Shown here: in pieces, positions 1-8,994 of the stretch | Layout: every line of letters starts with the position of its first letter | Position numbering within the stretch: the stretch's first letter is position 1 | Assembly: GCF_016765655.2 (NCBI RefSeq) | Contig: NZ_CP086106.1 | Location: 5,850,501 to 5,914,500, forward strand | DNA length: 64,000 nt | Reading direction: 5' to 3' | Origin: Skermanella mucosa | GTDB taxonomy: Bacteria > Pseudomonadota > Alphaproteobacteria > Azospirillales > Azospirillaceae | Position numbers and translations under genes: made by a program | The notes under the pieces: generated by a model | Databases searched by the model: none | What the model was told of the DNA's origin: nothing | Seen by the model: the letters and a program-made list of their open reading frames with translations, nothing else

Positions 1-30
1 TGTCCGATGACGGCGATTGCGCCGGGACCG

Positions 31-522
31 TCAGTTCGGACGGCCCGCCGGTTGCTTCGACAGGCTGCGTTGCATCGCCTTGCGGCCGTCGCAGTCGCGC
101 TCCTGCTCACCTCTTTCCGATCCGTTCTCGGGAACCGGGCACTCCCGGGGGGCCACGGCCGCAGGGGCCGCGACCGCATCGCCGCCGGCCAGGACCTCGT
201 CCTGAAGGGCCTTCAGATGGCGGGCCAGCGCCTCGTGCGCCTCCGCCTCCATCTCGCGGTAATGCCGGATGACGCTGTCGCCGAACGCGGTCAGGCCGGC
301 GCCGCCGCCTTTGCGGCCGCCGACCATGGCGTTCACCACCGGCTGGCGGAAGGTCTGGTTGAGATCGTCCACCAGCAGCCAGGCGCGCCGGTAGGACATG
401 TCCAGCTCGCGCGCGGCGCTGGAGATCGACCCGCAGCGCCGGATCGCCTCCAGCAGCGCCACCTTCCCCGGCCCCAGCGAACCTTCCGGCTCGAAATCGA
501 TGCGCAGCCTCAGCTTCGCCAT
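31..522 (-). CDS. modE: ModE-type molybdate-responsive regulator, DNA-binding domain only
   Basis: A 163-residue protein whose first ~115 residues match the winged-helix N-terminal domain of ModE (LysR-like helix-turn-helix; ISSAARELDMSYRRAW around residues 33-48). In ModE of E. coli two C-terminal Mop/TOBE domains bind molybdate; here the tail after residue ~115 is low-complexity and charged, so no oxyanion-binding domain is present. Such short ModE proteins are common in alphaproteobacteria. It is the last gene of modA-modB-modC-modE, 62 bp after modC, and probably controls the operon through the palindrome before modA. Molybdate sensing would need the TOBE part of ModC or another partner (inference). 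Confidence 0.85.
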   Translation of the reverse strand: MAKLRLRIDFEPEGSLGPGKVALLEAIRRCGSISSAARELDMSYRRAWLLVDDLNQTFRQPVVNAMVGGRKGGGAGLTAFGDSVIRHYREMEAEAHEALARHLKALQDEVLAGGDAVAAPAAVAPRECPVPENGSERGEQERDCDGRKAMQRSLSKQPAGRPN

Positions 523-584
523 GGCGGTTGATTCCTCAACTCTGTTCTTGGTCCTTCTACCCCGACTTCACCCTGCACGGCACC

Positions 585-1694
585 CTACAAGGCGACGCTT
601 CGTCCCGCCGGACCGGGAAAGACCCGGTCGAAGGCGACGCTCTTGACCAGCGCGAAGACCGGCGTGCCGACCCCCAGGCCCAGCCGATCGACCGAATGGC
701 GGGTGACCCGCGCCAGCAGGAACGATCCGCCGAGGTCGATCCTGACGTCGCGCGACGGTCCGGCCGCCTCGCCCAGCTCGACGATACGCCCTTCCAGCAT
801 ATTGTGCACGCTGATCCGCGAGGGCGGCTCCAGCGCCAGGATCACGTCGCGCGCCTGGATGCGCACCCGGAGCGGCTGGCCGACGGCGAGGTCGAGCAAG
901 GGCACCGTCAAGGTTCCGCCGGGAAACCGCAGTTCGGTCAGCCCGGTGGCCGGGTCGTGGCCGGCGACGGCGGTGTCCAGCACGGCCCCGGCCTCCAGCC
1001 CGCCGATCACGGCGCCCACGTCCAGCCGCACCGACAGTTCCGCCACGGTGCCCGCCGCCCGCACCCGTCCGTCGGCCACCAGCACCAGGGTGGTGGCGAG
1101 CCGCACCACCTCGTCCACCGAATGGCTGACGAATACGATCGGGATGTTCAGCTCGTCCCGCAGGCGCTCGATATAGGGCAGGATCTCCGCCTTGCGCTCG
1201 GCGTCGAGCGAGGCCAGCGGCTCGTCCATCAGCAGGATGCGCGGCTGGGCCAGCAGCGCGCGGCCGACCGCGACCCGCTGCTTCTCGCCGCCCGACAGGC
1301 TGTAGGGCCGGCGCTTCAGCAGCCCGCCGATGCCCAGCAGGTCCACCACCGGCTCCAGCGCGATGCGCCGCTCCTCCTTCGGCACCCGGCGCATGCCGTA
1401 GAGCAGATTGTCCTGAACCGACATGTGCGGGAACAGGCGCGAGTCCTGGAACACGTACCCGGTCCGCCGCCGCTCGGCCGGCACGTCGATCCGCCGCGCG
1501 CTGTCGAACAGCGCGGCGCCGTCCAGCAGGATATGCCCGGCGTCCGGCCTCGCGAGGCCGGCGATGGCGTTGATGACGGAGCTCTTGCCCGACCCGCTCC
1601 GCCCGAACAGGGCGGTGACGCCCCGGCTCGGCGCCTGGAACCTGATGTCCAGGTCGAAGGCCCCTTGCCGCCGCCGGATCGCCACGTCGAGCAT
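585..1694 (-). CDS. modC: Molybdate ABC transporter ATP-binding protein ModC
   Basis: A 369-residue cytoplasmic ATPase of the molybdate importer. Visible motifs are Walker A GRSGSGKSS (31-39), ABC signature LSGGEKQR (133-140) and Walker B ILLMDEP (153-159); the C-terminal third is a TOBE domain that in this family binds molybdate. The start MLDVAIRR was chosen because homologues begin there and an AGGGAA-like ribosome site precedes it; longer upstream frames run into the palindromic repeat. It lies downstream of modB but is separated from it by a group II intron and a long inverted repeat, so its expression with modAB depends on read-through or splicing. Confidence 0.93.
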   Translation of the reverse strand: MLDVAIRRRQGAFDLDIRFQAPSRGVTALFGRSGSGKSSVINAIAGLARPDAGHILLDGAALFDSARRIDVPAERRRTGYVFQDSRLFPHMSVQDNLLYGMRRVPKEERRIALEPVVDLLGIGGLLKRRPYSLSGGEKQRVAVGRALLAQPRILLMDEPLASLDAERKAEILPYIERLRDELNIPIVFVSHSVDEVVRLATTLVLVADGRVRAAGTVAELSVRLDVGAVIGGLEAGAVLDTAVAGHDPATGLTELRFPGGTLTVPLLDLAVGQPLRVRIQARDVILALEPPSRISVHNMLEGRIVELGEAAGPSRDVRIDLGGSFLLARVTRHSVDRLGLGVGTPVFALVKSVAFDRVFPGPAGRSVAL

Positions 1695-1741
1695 GCTTCT
1701 GCGTTCCCTGGAGAGTTGAGTAATGGTTGAGTGCTTTGTTG

Positions 1742-1855
1742 GGCCACAGATGGACGCAGATAAACACAGATAAGAATACAAACGATCAATGTATTCGATA
1801 TACTGGCAGGAATTGAATTAATGTTAGAAATATTGTATTTTTTTATCTGCGTTTA
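1742..1855. repeat. Long inverted repeat between modB and modC, split by the intron
   Basis: One arm is 1742-1781 (starts GGCCACAGATGGACGCAGAT on the plus strand). The other arm, in inverted orientation, is split: its outer 19 bases are 3756-3774 and its inner 23 bases are 1833-1855, on opposite sides of the group II intron. Joining them across the intron restores an arm of about 40 bases differing from the first at one substitution and a small A-tract length change. The ~50-base loop between the arms is AT-rich, unlike its surroundings. It resembles dispersed CACAGATGGACGCAGATAA-type intergenic repeats, and the hairpin could act as a terminator or processing site. Confidence 0.85.
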
Positions 1856-3755
1856 ATCGCGGTAGGGACGCCCGTTACCGGGCGCCCCCCGCACAGAACC
1901 GGACGTGCCCGATTAAGGCATCCGGCTCCCACCTTGGGTGTTTGACGCGGAAGCGGTTTCCGGGCCAGGGATGGATGATGCGCGGCCGTGGTAGCCAGCA
2001 GTCGGCAAGGCGCGTGAGTTTGTCCCACGGTGTCTTGTCCTTCTGGCTGCGCCGACGCAGCGCCCTCATCCACAGGACGCCGACATGGTAGCGCAGGTTG
2101 GCAAGGGCCCGGTAGTTGGTCGGGACGGCGAAGTAGGCGTAGAAGCCGCGCATCACCTGTCCCAACCACCGGCCTTGCTCCGGGATGCCCTGGTGCCAGC
2201 GCCGCCGGAGTTCCTCCTTGATTTCCTTGAGCTTGGCCTGCTTGCGCTGGCGCCGGGTCTGGCGTCGCAGCAGGAAGCCGCCACGCCGGGACCGCCCACA
2301 GATGTGGGTGAAGCCCAGGAAGTCGAAGGTCTCCGGTTTGCCCGCGCCGCGCTTGGCCCGGTCGGCAGTTGCCTGCCGGCCGAACTCGATCAGGCGGGTC
2401 TTGTCGGCGTTCAGTTCCAGGGCGAACCGCGCCAGGCGCTCCCGCAGGTCCGCGAGGAACCGCTCGGCGTCCGACCGGTGCTCGAACCCGACGACGGTGT
2501 CGTCGGCGTAGCGCACCATGACCATGGTCCCGGTCGCGTGGCGATGGCGCCACTGCCGGGTCCACAGGTCGTAGACATAGTGGAGATAGACGTTGGCCAG
2601 CAGTGGCGATGCCACCGCCCCTTGCGGGCTGCCGGCCGTCGCCGGCTGCCGTTTCCCCGTCTCGTCCACCACGCCTACCGTCAGCCACTTGCGGATCAGC
2701 CGCAGGACGCGGGCATCGCCGATCCGGTGTTCCAGGAACCGCATGATCCACATGTGGTCGATGCTGTCGAAGAACGCCCGGATGTCCGCATCCAGGATCC
2801 AGTTCACCCGGCACTCGCCGATCGCCACCGCCAACGCGTCGAGCGCGTCGTGCTGCCCCCGTCCCGGCCGGAAGCCGTAGGAGAAGCCGAGGAAGTCTTC
2901 CTCGTAGATGGCGTTCAGCACCTCCACCAGCGCCCGCTGGACGATCTTGTCCTCCAGTGCCGCGATCCCGAGCGGCCGCATCCGGCCGTCCGGCTTGGGA
3001 ATGAAATGCCGGCGTGACGGGTGCGCCCGGTAGCGGCCGGAATGCACGCGGTCCTTCAGGTCCGCCAGCCGTTCCTCCAGCCCCTCCGCGTACTCCCGCC
3101 ACGTCATTCCGTCCACACCCGGAGCCGCGTCCCGCTTCAATGCCCGATAGGCAAAGCGCAGCAGGTCGGTATCCACGTGCGTCAGAAGGGTGGTGAACCG
3201 CTCCTCCTTTCGCTCCCGTGCCGCTTGACGTATGCGCTCCAGCCCCGAGAGCACGGGTGCCCGGTCCTGAGCCCGGCCCGTGTGCGGCGGAGACGCATTC
3301 CCCTCGGCCCCACCCCTTCCCTCCACCGGCTCCGCGTCCGCGTTCGCCGACTTCACAGGTACTATGGATGGGTCTGACCTCTTCGGCGCGTGCGTCACCG
3401 GCTACGGCTCCTCGCCTTCCCGGTGCGGACCAGACGGCCATCGGCCTCTGGTCACGCCGAAGATCTCCCGGTTCCTGCGCAAGGAGCGTCCGCACATGCC
3501 AGGGTCTCTGACCACGCCGGACCGCCGGGGTGCTCGCATGACGCACCCCGCCGTATCGCCTTCCAGGCACAGAACCCTGTCGGCATCCGGGATCGAGATT
3601 CTTACGCGGCTCAATGGCTGGCCTATGCGCTCCCCTGTCAACGCTTCGCCGACAGCCTCACGACCGCCGCCGCATGACTCGGGGCCGGTGTGGGGCGCTA
3701 CTCCTTCACCGTACAGGACTTTCACCCGCTACTCCTTGCCGGTCTCCCGGCGCTC
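1856..3755 (-). mobile_element. Group II intron (class C-like) inserted in the modB-modC spacer
   Basis: About 1,900 bases. Boundaries come from the interrupted inverted repeat: the 5' end reads GAGCGCCGGGAGACC (3755 downward) and the 3' end reads CCCTACCGCGAT (to 1856), ending in AT as group II introns do (AY). The 5' end departs from the GUGYG consensus at one base. A 5' domain with GGGTGAAAGTCCTGTACGG and a terminal hairpin region (GTGCGGGGGGCGCCCGG, near 1875-1905) flank the maturase frame. The encoded protein lacks an HNH endonuclease domain and the target is a hairpin, both typical of class C introns, which insert next to terminator-like stems. Splicing in the sense direction of mod transcription could restore the operon mRNA. 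Confidence 0.88.
1875..3398 (-). CDS. ltrA: Group II intron reverse transcriptase/maturase
   Basis: A 507-residue intron-encoded protein. The RT finger/palm is clear: RRHFIPKPDGRMRPLGI (129-145), YGFRPGRGQHDAL (174-186), DADIRAFFDSIDH (203-215), GSPQGAVASPLLANVYL (256-272) and the catalytic YADD (297-300). The maturase (domain X) region follows at about 390-480 with NYRALANLRYHVGVLWM. There is no C-terminal zinc/HNH endonuclease, so mobility should use target-primed or replication-fork priming. Start taken as the first ATG of the open frame at 3398; the first ~50 residues are poorly conserved and a later start is possible. It aids splicing and mobility of the surrounding intron. Confidence 0.93.
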   Translation of the reverse strand: MTHAPKRSDPSIVPVKSANADAEPVEGRGGAEGNASPPHTGRAQDRAPVLSGLERIRQAARERKEERFTTLLTHVDTDLLRFAYRALKRDAAPGVDGMTWREYAEGLEERLADLKDRVHSGRYRAHPSRRHFIPKPDGRMRPLGIAALEDKIVQRALVEVLNAIYEEDFLGFSYGFRPGRGQHDALDALAVAIGECRVNWILDADIRAFFDSIDHMWIMRFLEHRIGDARVLRLIRKWLTVGVVDETGKRQPATAGSPQGAVASPLLANVYLHYVYDLWTRQWRHRHATGTMVMVRYADDTVVGFEHRSDAERFLADLRERLARFALELNADKTRLIEFGRQATADRAKRGAGKPETFDFLGFTHICGRSRRGGFLLRRQTRRQRKQAKLKEIKEELRRRWHQGIPEQGRWLGQVMRGFYAYFAVPTNYRALANLRYHVGVLWMRALRRRSQKDKTPWDKLTRLADCWLPRPRIIHPWPGNRFRVKHPRWEPDALIGHVRFCAGGAR

Positions 3756-3784
3756 TCTGCGTCCATCTGTGGCCAAAAAAACCC

Positions 3785-4474
3785 TTAAAACCGCCCCATC
3801 ATCCGGCGCACCCGGCGGCCCAGGTACTCGGACAGGATCAGGGCGCCCAGCGACAGGCCGAAGGACAGGGCCACGAGCCGCGCCGCCTCCGCGTCGCCGT
3901 CCGGCGTCTGCGTGGCGGTGTAGATCGCCAGCGGCAGGGTCCGGGTCTCGCCTGGGATGTTCGACACGAAGGTGATCGTCGCCCCGAACTCGCCCAGGCT
4001 CGCGGCGAAGGCCAGCACGGCGCCGGACAGGATGCCCGGCAGCATCAGCGGCAGGGTGATGGTCAGGAACCGGTCGAGCGGGCCGGCCCCCAGCGTCCGG
4101 GCCGCCGCTTCCAGCCCGGTGTCGATCGCCTCGATCGCCTGCCGGATCGCCCGAACCATCAGCGGGAAGGCCATGACACCCGCCGCGACCGACGCGCCGG
4201 CGGAGGTGAAGATCAGCCGGATGCCGAAGGTCTCCAGCAACCACGACCCGACCGGCCCGCGCGTTCCCAGCGTTATCAGCAGCAGGTATCCGATCACCAC
4301 CGGCGGCAGCACCAATGGCATGTGGATGATGCCGTCGAACAGGGACTTCCCCCAGAAATCGGCCCGGGCCAGGATGAAGCCGGCCAGGATCGCGAAGGGC
4401 AGCACGGCCAGCGTGCTCCAGGTCGCGACCCACAGGCTGAGGCTGAGCGCCTCGATCTCCAGGGGGGTCAGCAT
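3785..4474 (-). CDS. modB: Molybdate ABC transporter permease ModB
   Basis: A 229-residue inner-membrane permease with about five to six transmembrane segments and the conserved EAA loop (EAARTLGAGPLDRFLTITLPL) that contacts ModC. The start MLTPLEIEAL fits the family length; the longer open frame upstream overlaps modA and has no membrane character. It follows modA by 14 bp, so the two are co-transcribed. Its stop lies about 30 bases before the group II intron, and the next gene of the system, modC, lies beyond that intron. Confidence 0.93.
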   Translation of the reverse strand: MLTPLEIEALSLSLWVATWSTLAVLPFAILAGFILARADFWGKSLFDGIIHMPLVLPPVVIGYLLLITLGTRGPVGSWLLETFGIRLIFTSAGASVAAGVMAFPLMVRAIRQAIEAIDTGLEAAARTLGAGPLDRFLTITLPLMLPGILSGAVLAFAASLGEFGATITFVSNIPGETRTLPLAIYTATQTPDGDAEAARLVALSFGLSLGALILSEYLGRRVRRMMGRF

Positions 4475-4488
4475 CGGCAGGCCGCCCC

Positions 4489-5304
4489 TCAACCCTGCGT
4501 CGCGGGGGCGGGGGTGAAGCCGTATTTCCGGAACACGTCGAAGGCGTCGGGCGATTTCAGGAAGGCCAGGAACGCGGCGGCGTCCGGCGCCTTGCTGGTG
4601 GATGTCCGGGCGACCGGGTAGATGATCGCGGGATAGCTGTCGTCCGGGAAGGCACCGACGATTTCCACGCCCTTGTCCACCTTGGCGTCGGTCTCGTACA
4701 CGATGCCGTACAGGGCCTCGCCGCGCGACACGAAGGCCAGCGCCGAGCGGACGCTTTCGGCGCGGACCAGCTTCGGCTCGACCTTGTCCCACACGCCCAG
4801 ATGGGTCAGCGCCGCCTTGGCATACCTGCCGACCGGAACGCTGTTCGGTTCGCCGGTCGCCAGCCGGCTCTCGCCCAGCCGCTGCAGGATCGGGAAATCG
4901 CCCTTCGCGATGGTCATCGGGCTGGCGGCTGCCTTGGGAGCGATCAGCACCAGCCGGTTGCCCAGCAGGTTGGCCCGGCTCTCCGGCCTGATCAGGTCAC
5001 GCTTGGCCAGATAATCCATCCAGTCCAGGTCGGCGGAAATGAAGATGTCGGCAGGGGCCTGCTGCTCGATCTGCTTGGCGAGCGCCGAGCTGGCGGCGAA
5101 GGACAGGCCGACCTTGGTGCCCGTCTTCTGTTCATAGAGCTTCGCCACCTCCTCCAGGCTGTCCTTCAGGCTGGCGGCAGCCATCACGAGCGTGTTCCGG
5201 GCGTGGGCATCGGGAGCCGCAGCGGCACCGAAAGCCGTCAGGGCGACGGCGAGAACCGCCGCGAGGAAGGTGCGCCGGTTCGGAAAGGCTGCCGAAATCT
5301 TCAT
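4489..5304 (-). CDS. modA: Molybdate-binding periplasmic protein ModA
   Basis: A 271-residue solute-binding protein. Residues 1-33 form a signal peptide (hydrophobic stretch FLAAVLAVALTAFGAAAA, cleavage near AHA). The mature part starts NTLVMAAASLKDSLEEV and continues with LSFAASSALAKQIEQQAPADIF, the molybdate pocket pattern of ModA, and ends with the family-typical FRKYGFTPAP. The start at 5304 is preferred over the longer frame because it begins directly at the signal peptide. First gene of the mod operon; the ModE-box candidate lies 22 bases upstream of its start codon. Confidence 0.94.
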   Translation of the reverse strand: MKISAAFPNRRTFLAAVLAVALTAFGAAAAPDAHARNTLVMAAASLKDSLEEVAKLYEQKTGTKVGLSFAASSALAKQIEQQAPADIFISADLDWMDYLAKRDLIRPESRANLLGNRLVLIAPKAAASPMTIAKGDFPILQRLGESRLATGEPNSVPVGRYAKAALTHLGVWDKVEPKLVRAESVRSALAFVSRGEALYGIVYETDAKVDKGVEIVGAFPDDSYPAIIYPVARTSTSKAPDAAAFLAFLKSPDAFDVFRKYGFTPAPATQG

Positions 5305-5325
5305 GTTCGATGCCCTTTCAGAAGA

Positions 5326-5347
5326 GTTGTATCCAGTCATATACAAC
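5326..5347. promoter_or_regulatory. Candidate ModE operator (Mo-box) between modA and the moeA-like gene
   Basis: Perfect palindrome GTTGTAT-N8-ATACAAC. Known Mo-boxes are palindromes of TTATAT-like half-sites with a similar spacing. Its place between divergent mod and moe genes, 22 bases before modA and under 70 bases before the moeA-like start, suits control of both by the ModE encoded at 31-522. Assignment by resemblance and context. Confidence 0.6.
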
Positions 5348-5413
5348 GGAAAAACCGCGTCTTGTAAACCGCTTTCCCGTGCCGCCCCGATGCCGCCGCT
5401 GTACGATAAGGCC

Positions 5414-6613
5414 ATGATGCCGCCTGAAACCATTCCCGATCCGACCTCCCGCCCGCGCATGCGGGGATTCGCCGCGCGGGCCGGCCTGGAGCAGGCCTGG
5501 GCCTGGATCGACGCCCGGTCCTCCGCGCGCGACGCCGAAACGGTCGAAACCCGGGAAGCCGTGGATCGCCACGCCGCGTCCGACATCACCGCCGGATGCG
5601 ACCTGCCGCCGGCCGACCGGGTCGCGGCGGACGGCTTCGCGGTCCGCGCCGCCGACACCGTGGGCGCGTCCGACTACAACCCGATCCCGCTGGGGCTCTC
5701 GTGTCCGCCGGTGGCGGTGTCGGTCGGCGACGCCGTGCCGCCCGGCACCGACGCGGTGGCCGCCGTCGATCAGATCCGTTCCGATTTCGGAATGATCGAG
5801 CTGGTGGCTTCCGTCGCCGAGGGCGAAGGAATCGAGCGGCGCGGCGACGATGTCGTGGCCGGAACGATCGTCCTGGCGGCAGGAAGGCGAGTCCGCGCTT
5901 CCGACGCCGCCCTGCTGACGGCCCTGGGCATCGACACGGTCGCTGTGGTGCGCCGCCCCGTGGTCCGCATCGTCCCGGTCGGGCGTGACGTTGGAGACGG
6001 CGGCGACCTCGACTCGCCGATGCTGGCGGCGCTGGTCGAGCGGGACGGCGGCATCGCCGAGCGCCGCCCCGCCGTGCCCGACGGGTTGGCCGCCCTGCGC
6101 GGGGCGCTTGCCGAACCCGGCGCCGACCTGATCCTGGTGGCGGGCGGCAGCGGCCTGGGCGAGACCGACCGGTCCGCCGAGGCGTTGGCCGCCGCCGGGT
6201 CGCTGGATATCCACGGCATCGCCCTGCGGCCCGCGGACAGCCTGGCGCTGGGGATGGCCGGCGGCGTGCCGGTCGTGGTCCTGCCCGGCCAGCCGGCCCG
6301 CTGCTTCGCGGGGTACGAGGCGGTGGCCGGGCGGGCGGTGCGGCGCATGGCCGGCGGAAACGCCGGCTTTCCGTTTCCGCGGGCAACCCTGGTCACGGCG
6401 CGCAAGATCGTCTCGCCCGGGGGCTGGAGCGACTTCTGCCGGGTCCGCCTGGCGGGGGATGGCCGCGTCGAGCCGATCGGGTCCGGCGGCCTCGCCAGCC
6501 TGTCGTCGGTCGCCCGCGCCGACGGCTTCGTGCTGGTGCCGGCCGACCGCGAAGGGTACCCGGCCGGCAGCGCCGTGACCGTCCACCTGTTCGACCTCCC
6601 TGCCGGGGACTGA
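5414..6613 (+). CDS. MoeA-like molybdopterin-binding protein (divergent)
   Basis: A 399-residue protein of the MoeA/gephyrin family, which inserts molybdate into adenylated molybdopterin. The N-terminal region has [20 protein letters not shown], matching the MoeA domain I/III signature (S/P-x-DG[FY]A), and the C-terminal half is a MoCF-type fold ([14 protein letters not shown], then [10 protein letters not shown]). In active MoeA the latter motif is GG[TV]SxGxxD, so the loop is altered here. ATG at 5414 has AAGG just upstream; an in-frame ATG at 5390 is the alternative. It is shorter and more divergent than the second MoeA at 7003 and may be a binding protein rather than an insertase (inference). 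Confidence 0.75.
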   Translation: MMPPETIPDPTSRPRMRGFAARAGLEQAWAWIDARSSARDAETVETREAVDRHAASDITAGCDLPPADRVAADGFAVRAADTVGASDYNPIPLGLSCPPVAVSVGDAVPPGTDAVAAVDQIRSDFGMIELVASVAEGEGIERRGDDVVAGTIVLAAGRRVRASDAALLTALGIDTVAVVRRPVVRIVPVGRDVGDGGDLDSPMLAALVERDGGIAERRPAVPDGLAALRGALAEPGADLILVAGGSGLGETDRSAEALAAAGSLDIHGIALRPADSLALGMAGGVPVVVLPGQPARCFAGYEAVAGRAVRRMAGGNAGFPFPRATLVTARKIVSPGGWSDFCRVRLAGDGRVEPIGSGGLASLSSVARADGFVLVPADREGYPAGSAVTVHLFDLPAGD

Positions 6614-6621
6614 CCGGGGCC

Positions 6622-6951
6622 ATGGCGGCGACGTTCCTGCTCTACGCCGGCGCGGCGCTGGCCGAGATCGCGGGCTGCTTCTCCTTCTGGGCCTCGGCGC
6701 GGCTCGGCAAGCCCGCCCTCTGGCTGTTGCCGGGGATGGCCAGCCTTGCCGCCTTCGCCTGGATCCTGACCCGGATCGACGCCGACTTCGCCGGCCGTGC
6801 CTATGCCGCCTATGGTGGGGTATATATCGCGGCGTCGCTGGGCTGGCTGTGGGCGGTGGAGGGCGCGCGTCCCGACCGCTGGGACCTGGCCGGCACGGCC
6901 CTGTGCCTGGCCGGGGCCGCGGTCATCCTGTTCGGCCCCCGGAACGCTTGA
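6622..6951 (+). CDS. ynfA: UPF0060 (YnfA-family) small membrane protein
   Basis: A 109-residue protein with four predicted transmembrane helices. It matches the UPF0060/YnfA family throughout: [15 protein letters not shown] near the N-terminus, [21 protein letters not shown] in the middle, and [20 protein letters not shown] at the end. The family belongs to the small multidrug resistance-like superfamily; substrates are not settled. It starts 8 bases after the moeA-like stop, so it is probably translated from the same mRNA, although no link to molybdenum is known. Confidence 0.92.
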   Translation: MAATFLLYAGAALAEIAGCFSFWASARLGKPALWLLPGMASLAAFAWILTRIDADFAGRAYAAYGGVYIAASLGWLWAVEGARPDRWDLAGTALCLAGAAVILFGPRNA

Positions 6952-7002
6952 TCGGAATGTCTTAGGCGATATGCGTGAAGTTGGTTTTCCCCGAGGTGAG
7001 TG

Positions 7003-8994
7003 ATGTCTGAGTCAGACCTGCGACGGAAGCTGCGCGCCGCGGCCCGGCAGGAACAGTTCCTTGAGGTGGTCGGCCGGGACGAGGCCGCGGCCCGGTTCCA
7101 CCGCCACCTGACCCTGGCCCCCGTCGGGTCCGAGACAGTCCCCCTTTCCGGCGCGCTGAACCGGGTGCTGGCCCGCGACGTGGTGGCCGGGGTCGACGTT
7201 CCGGGCTTCGACCGTTCCGGCGTCGACGGTTTCGCCGTGCGTTCGGCCGACACGGTCGGCGCGTCGGAGGAGCGGCCCCGCGTGTTGACCCTCAACGCCG
7301 AGGTACTGACCCCCGGCCAGGCTCCCGCCCTGACGGTCGAGCCCGGCACCGCGACCCTGATCGCCACCGGCGGCATGGTGCCGCGCGGGGCCGACGCGGT
7401 CGTGATGGTCGAGCATACCGATGTGATCGACGGGACCGAGATCGACGGGGCGGATGACGCTATCAGGGTCGAGTTCCACCGCGCCGCGGCGCCCGGCCAG
7501 TTCATCGCCTATGCCGCCAGCGACATCGCGCGCGGCGAGACGGTGCTGCGCGCCGGCCGGCTCCTGACCTCGCGCGAGATCGGCGTGCTGGCCGCCATCG
7601 GCCGCGCCGAGGTCGAGGTCTGCCGTCGCCCGCGCGTCGCCGTCCTGTCCACCGGCGACGAGATCGTGGCCCCGGGCGATCCGATCGCCCCCGGAAAGGT
7701 CTATGATTCCAACGGGGCCATCGTCGCAGCCGCGGTCGCCGAGCTGGGCGGCGAGCCGGTCCCGATGGGCATCCGCCCGGACGACGAGGCGGCGCTGCGC
7801 GACGCGGTGGAGCAGGGTCTTTCCGGCTGCGACATGATGATCCTGTCGGGCGGCACTTCCAAGGGCGCCGGCGACCTGTGCTACCGGGTGATCAGCCGCT
7901 TCACCGATCCCGGCATCGTCGTCCACGGCGTCGCCCTGAAGCCCGGCAAGCCGCTGTGCCTCGCGGTGACCGGCGGCAAGCCGCTGGTGGTCCTGCCTGG
8001 CTTCCCCACCTCCGCGATCTTCACCTTCCACGAGTTCGTGGCCCCCGTGATCCGGGCGCTGGCCGGCCTGCCGCCGGAACGCGGCGAGACCATCCCCGCC
8101 ACCCTGCCGATCCGCCTGACATCGGAACGGGGCCGGACCGAATTCTCCATGGTCTCGCTGGTCCGCACCGACGCCGGGCTGGCGGCCTACCCGCTCGCCA
8201 AGGGCTCCGGCGCGGTCACCGCCTTCAGCCACGCCGACGGCTTCGTCGCGATCCCCCAGCACGAGGAGGCGGTAGAGGCCGGCACCGATGTCACCGTCCA
8301 GTTGATCGGCCGGGGCGTCGAGCCGGCCGACCTCGTGGTGATCGGCAGCCACTGCGTCGGCCTCGACCATCTGCTGGGGCTGCTCCAGCGGCGCGGTATC
8401 ACCGTCAAGGTGCTGAACGTCGGCAGCATGGGCGGGCTGACCGCGGCCCGGCGCGGCGAGTGCGACTTGGCTCCCGTCCACCTGATGGACCCGGCGACCG
8501 GCCGCTACAACGAACCCTTCCTGAGCGAGGGGCTGACGCTGGTCCAGGGGTACCGCCGCCTCCAGGGCGTCCTGTTCCGCCCCGGCGACCTTCGCTTCGA
8601 GGGCCGCGACGCCGCCGGGGCAATGGCGGACGCCGCGGCCGACTCCGGGTGCCTGATGATCAACCGCAACCCCGGCAGCGGCACCCGCATCCTGGTCGAC
8701 CGCGTGCTGGCCGGCGCCCGCCCGGCCGGCTACCAGGCCCAGGCCAAGTCGCACAACGCGGTCGCCGCCGCGGTGGCGCAGGGCCGGGCCGACTGGGGAG
8801 TCTCGATCGAAACGGTGGCGGCCGACTACGGGCTGGGCTTCCTGCCGCTCCAGCCCGAGCATTACGACTTCGTCGTGCCCGCCGGCCGCCTGGACCGCCC
8901 GGCCGTCCAGGCCTTCGTCGCCCTGCTGGCCGACCCGGAGACACGGCGCTGGCTGGAGGGGAAGGGCTTCAGCCCGGCACCGTCTCCCCACTGA
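7003..8994 (+). CDS. moeA: MoeA fused to a PBP-like (substrate-binding) domain
   Basis: A 663-residue two-part protein. Residues ~30-420 are a full MoeA: DVPGFDRSGVDGFAVRSADT, the MoCF core RPRVAVLSTGDEIVAPG, and GGTSKGAGD, which keeps the GGTSxGxxD metal/MPT motif, then LPGFPTSA. Residues ~430-663 (LVVIGSHCVGLDHLLGLLQ to the end) resemble the PBP-like domain found fused to MoeA and to ModE-type regulators, likely a molybdate- or tungstate-binding module. ATG 7003 is preferred because GAGG sits six bases upstream; GTG at 7000 is an alternative. Its last 26 bases overlap the convergent PPOX gene. It is the likely functional molybdate insertase here. Confidence 0.9.
   Translation: MSESDLRRKLRAAARQEQFLEVVGRDEAAARFHRHLTLAPVGSETVPLSGALNRVLARDVVAGVDVPGFDRSGVDGFAVRSADTVGASEERPRVLTLNAEVLTPGQAPALTVEPGTATLIATGGMVPRGADAVVMVEHTDVIDGTEIDGADDAIRVEFHRAAAPGQFIAYAASDIARGETVLRAGRLLTSREIGVLAAIGRAEVEVCRRPRVAVLSTGDEIVAPGDPIAPGKVYDSNGAIVAAAVAELGGEPVPMGIRPDDEAALRDAVEQGLSGCDMMILSGGTSKGAGDLCYRVISRFTDPGIVVHGVALKPGKPLCLAVTGGKPLVVLPGFPTSAIFTFHEFVAPVIRALAGLPPERGETIPATLPIRLTSERGRTEFSMVSLVRTDAGLAAYPLAKGSGAVTAFSHADGFVAIPQHEEAVEAGTDVTVQLIGRGVEPADLVVIGSHCVGLDHLLGLLQRRGITVKVLNVGSMGGLTAARRGECDLAPVHLMDPATGRYNEPFLSEGLTLVQGYRRLQGVLFRPGDLRFEGRDAAGAMADAAADSGCLMINRNPGSGTRILVDRVLAGARPAGYQAQAKSHNAVAAAVAQGRADWGVSIETVAADYGLGFLPLQPEHYDFVVPAGRLDRPAVQAFVALLADPETRRWLEGKGFSPAPSPH

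Noticed and set aside
528-1730. Long open frames opposite modC, moeA, the SNF2 gene, the kinase and others
   Set aside because: They are frames opposite high-GC genes, Arg/Ala/Pro/Gly-rich with no recognisable domains, and the opposing frame always carries clear family motifs.
3399-3755. Small ORFs in the stretch before the maturase (for example the 107-residue frame at 3402-3725)
   Set aside because: This stretch is the structured 5' domain of the group II intron and contains its conserved GGGTGAAAGTCC segment.
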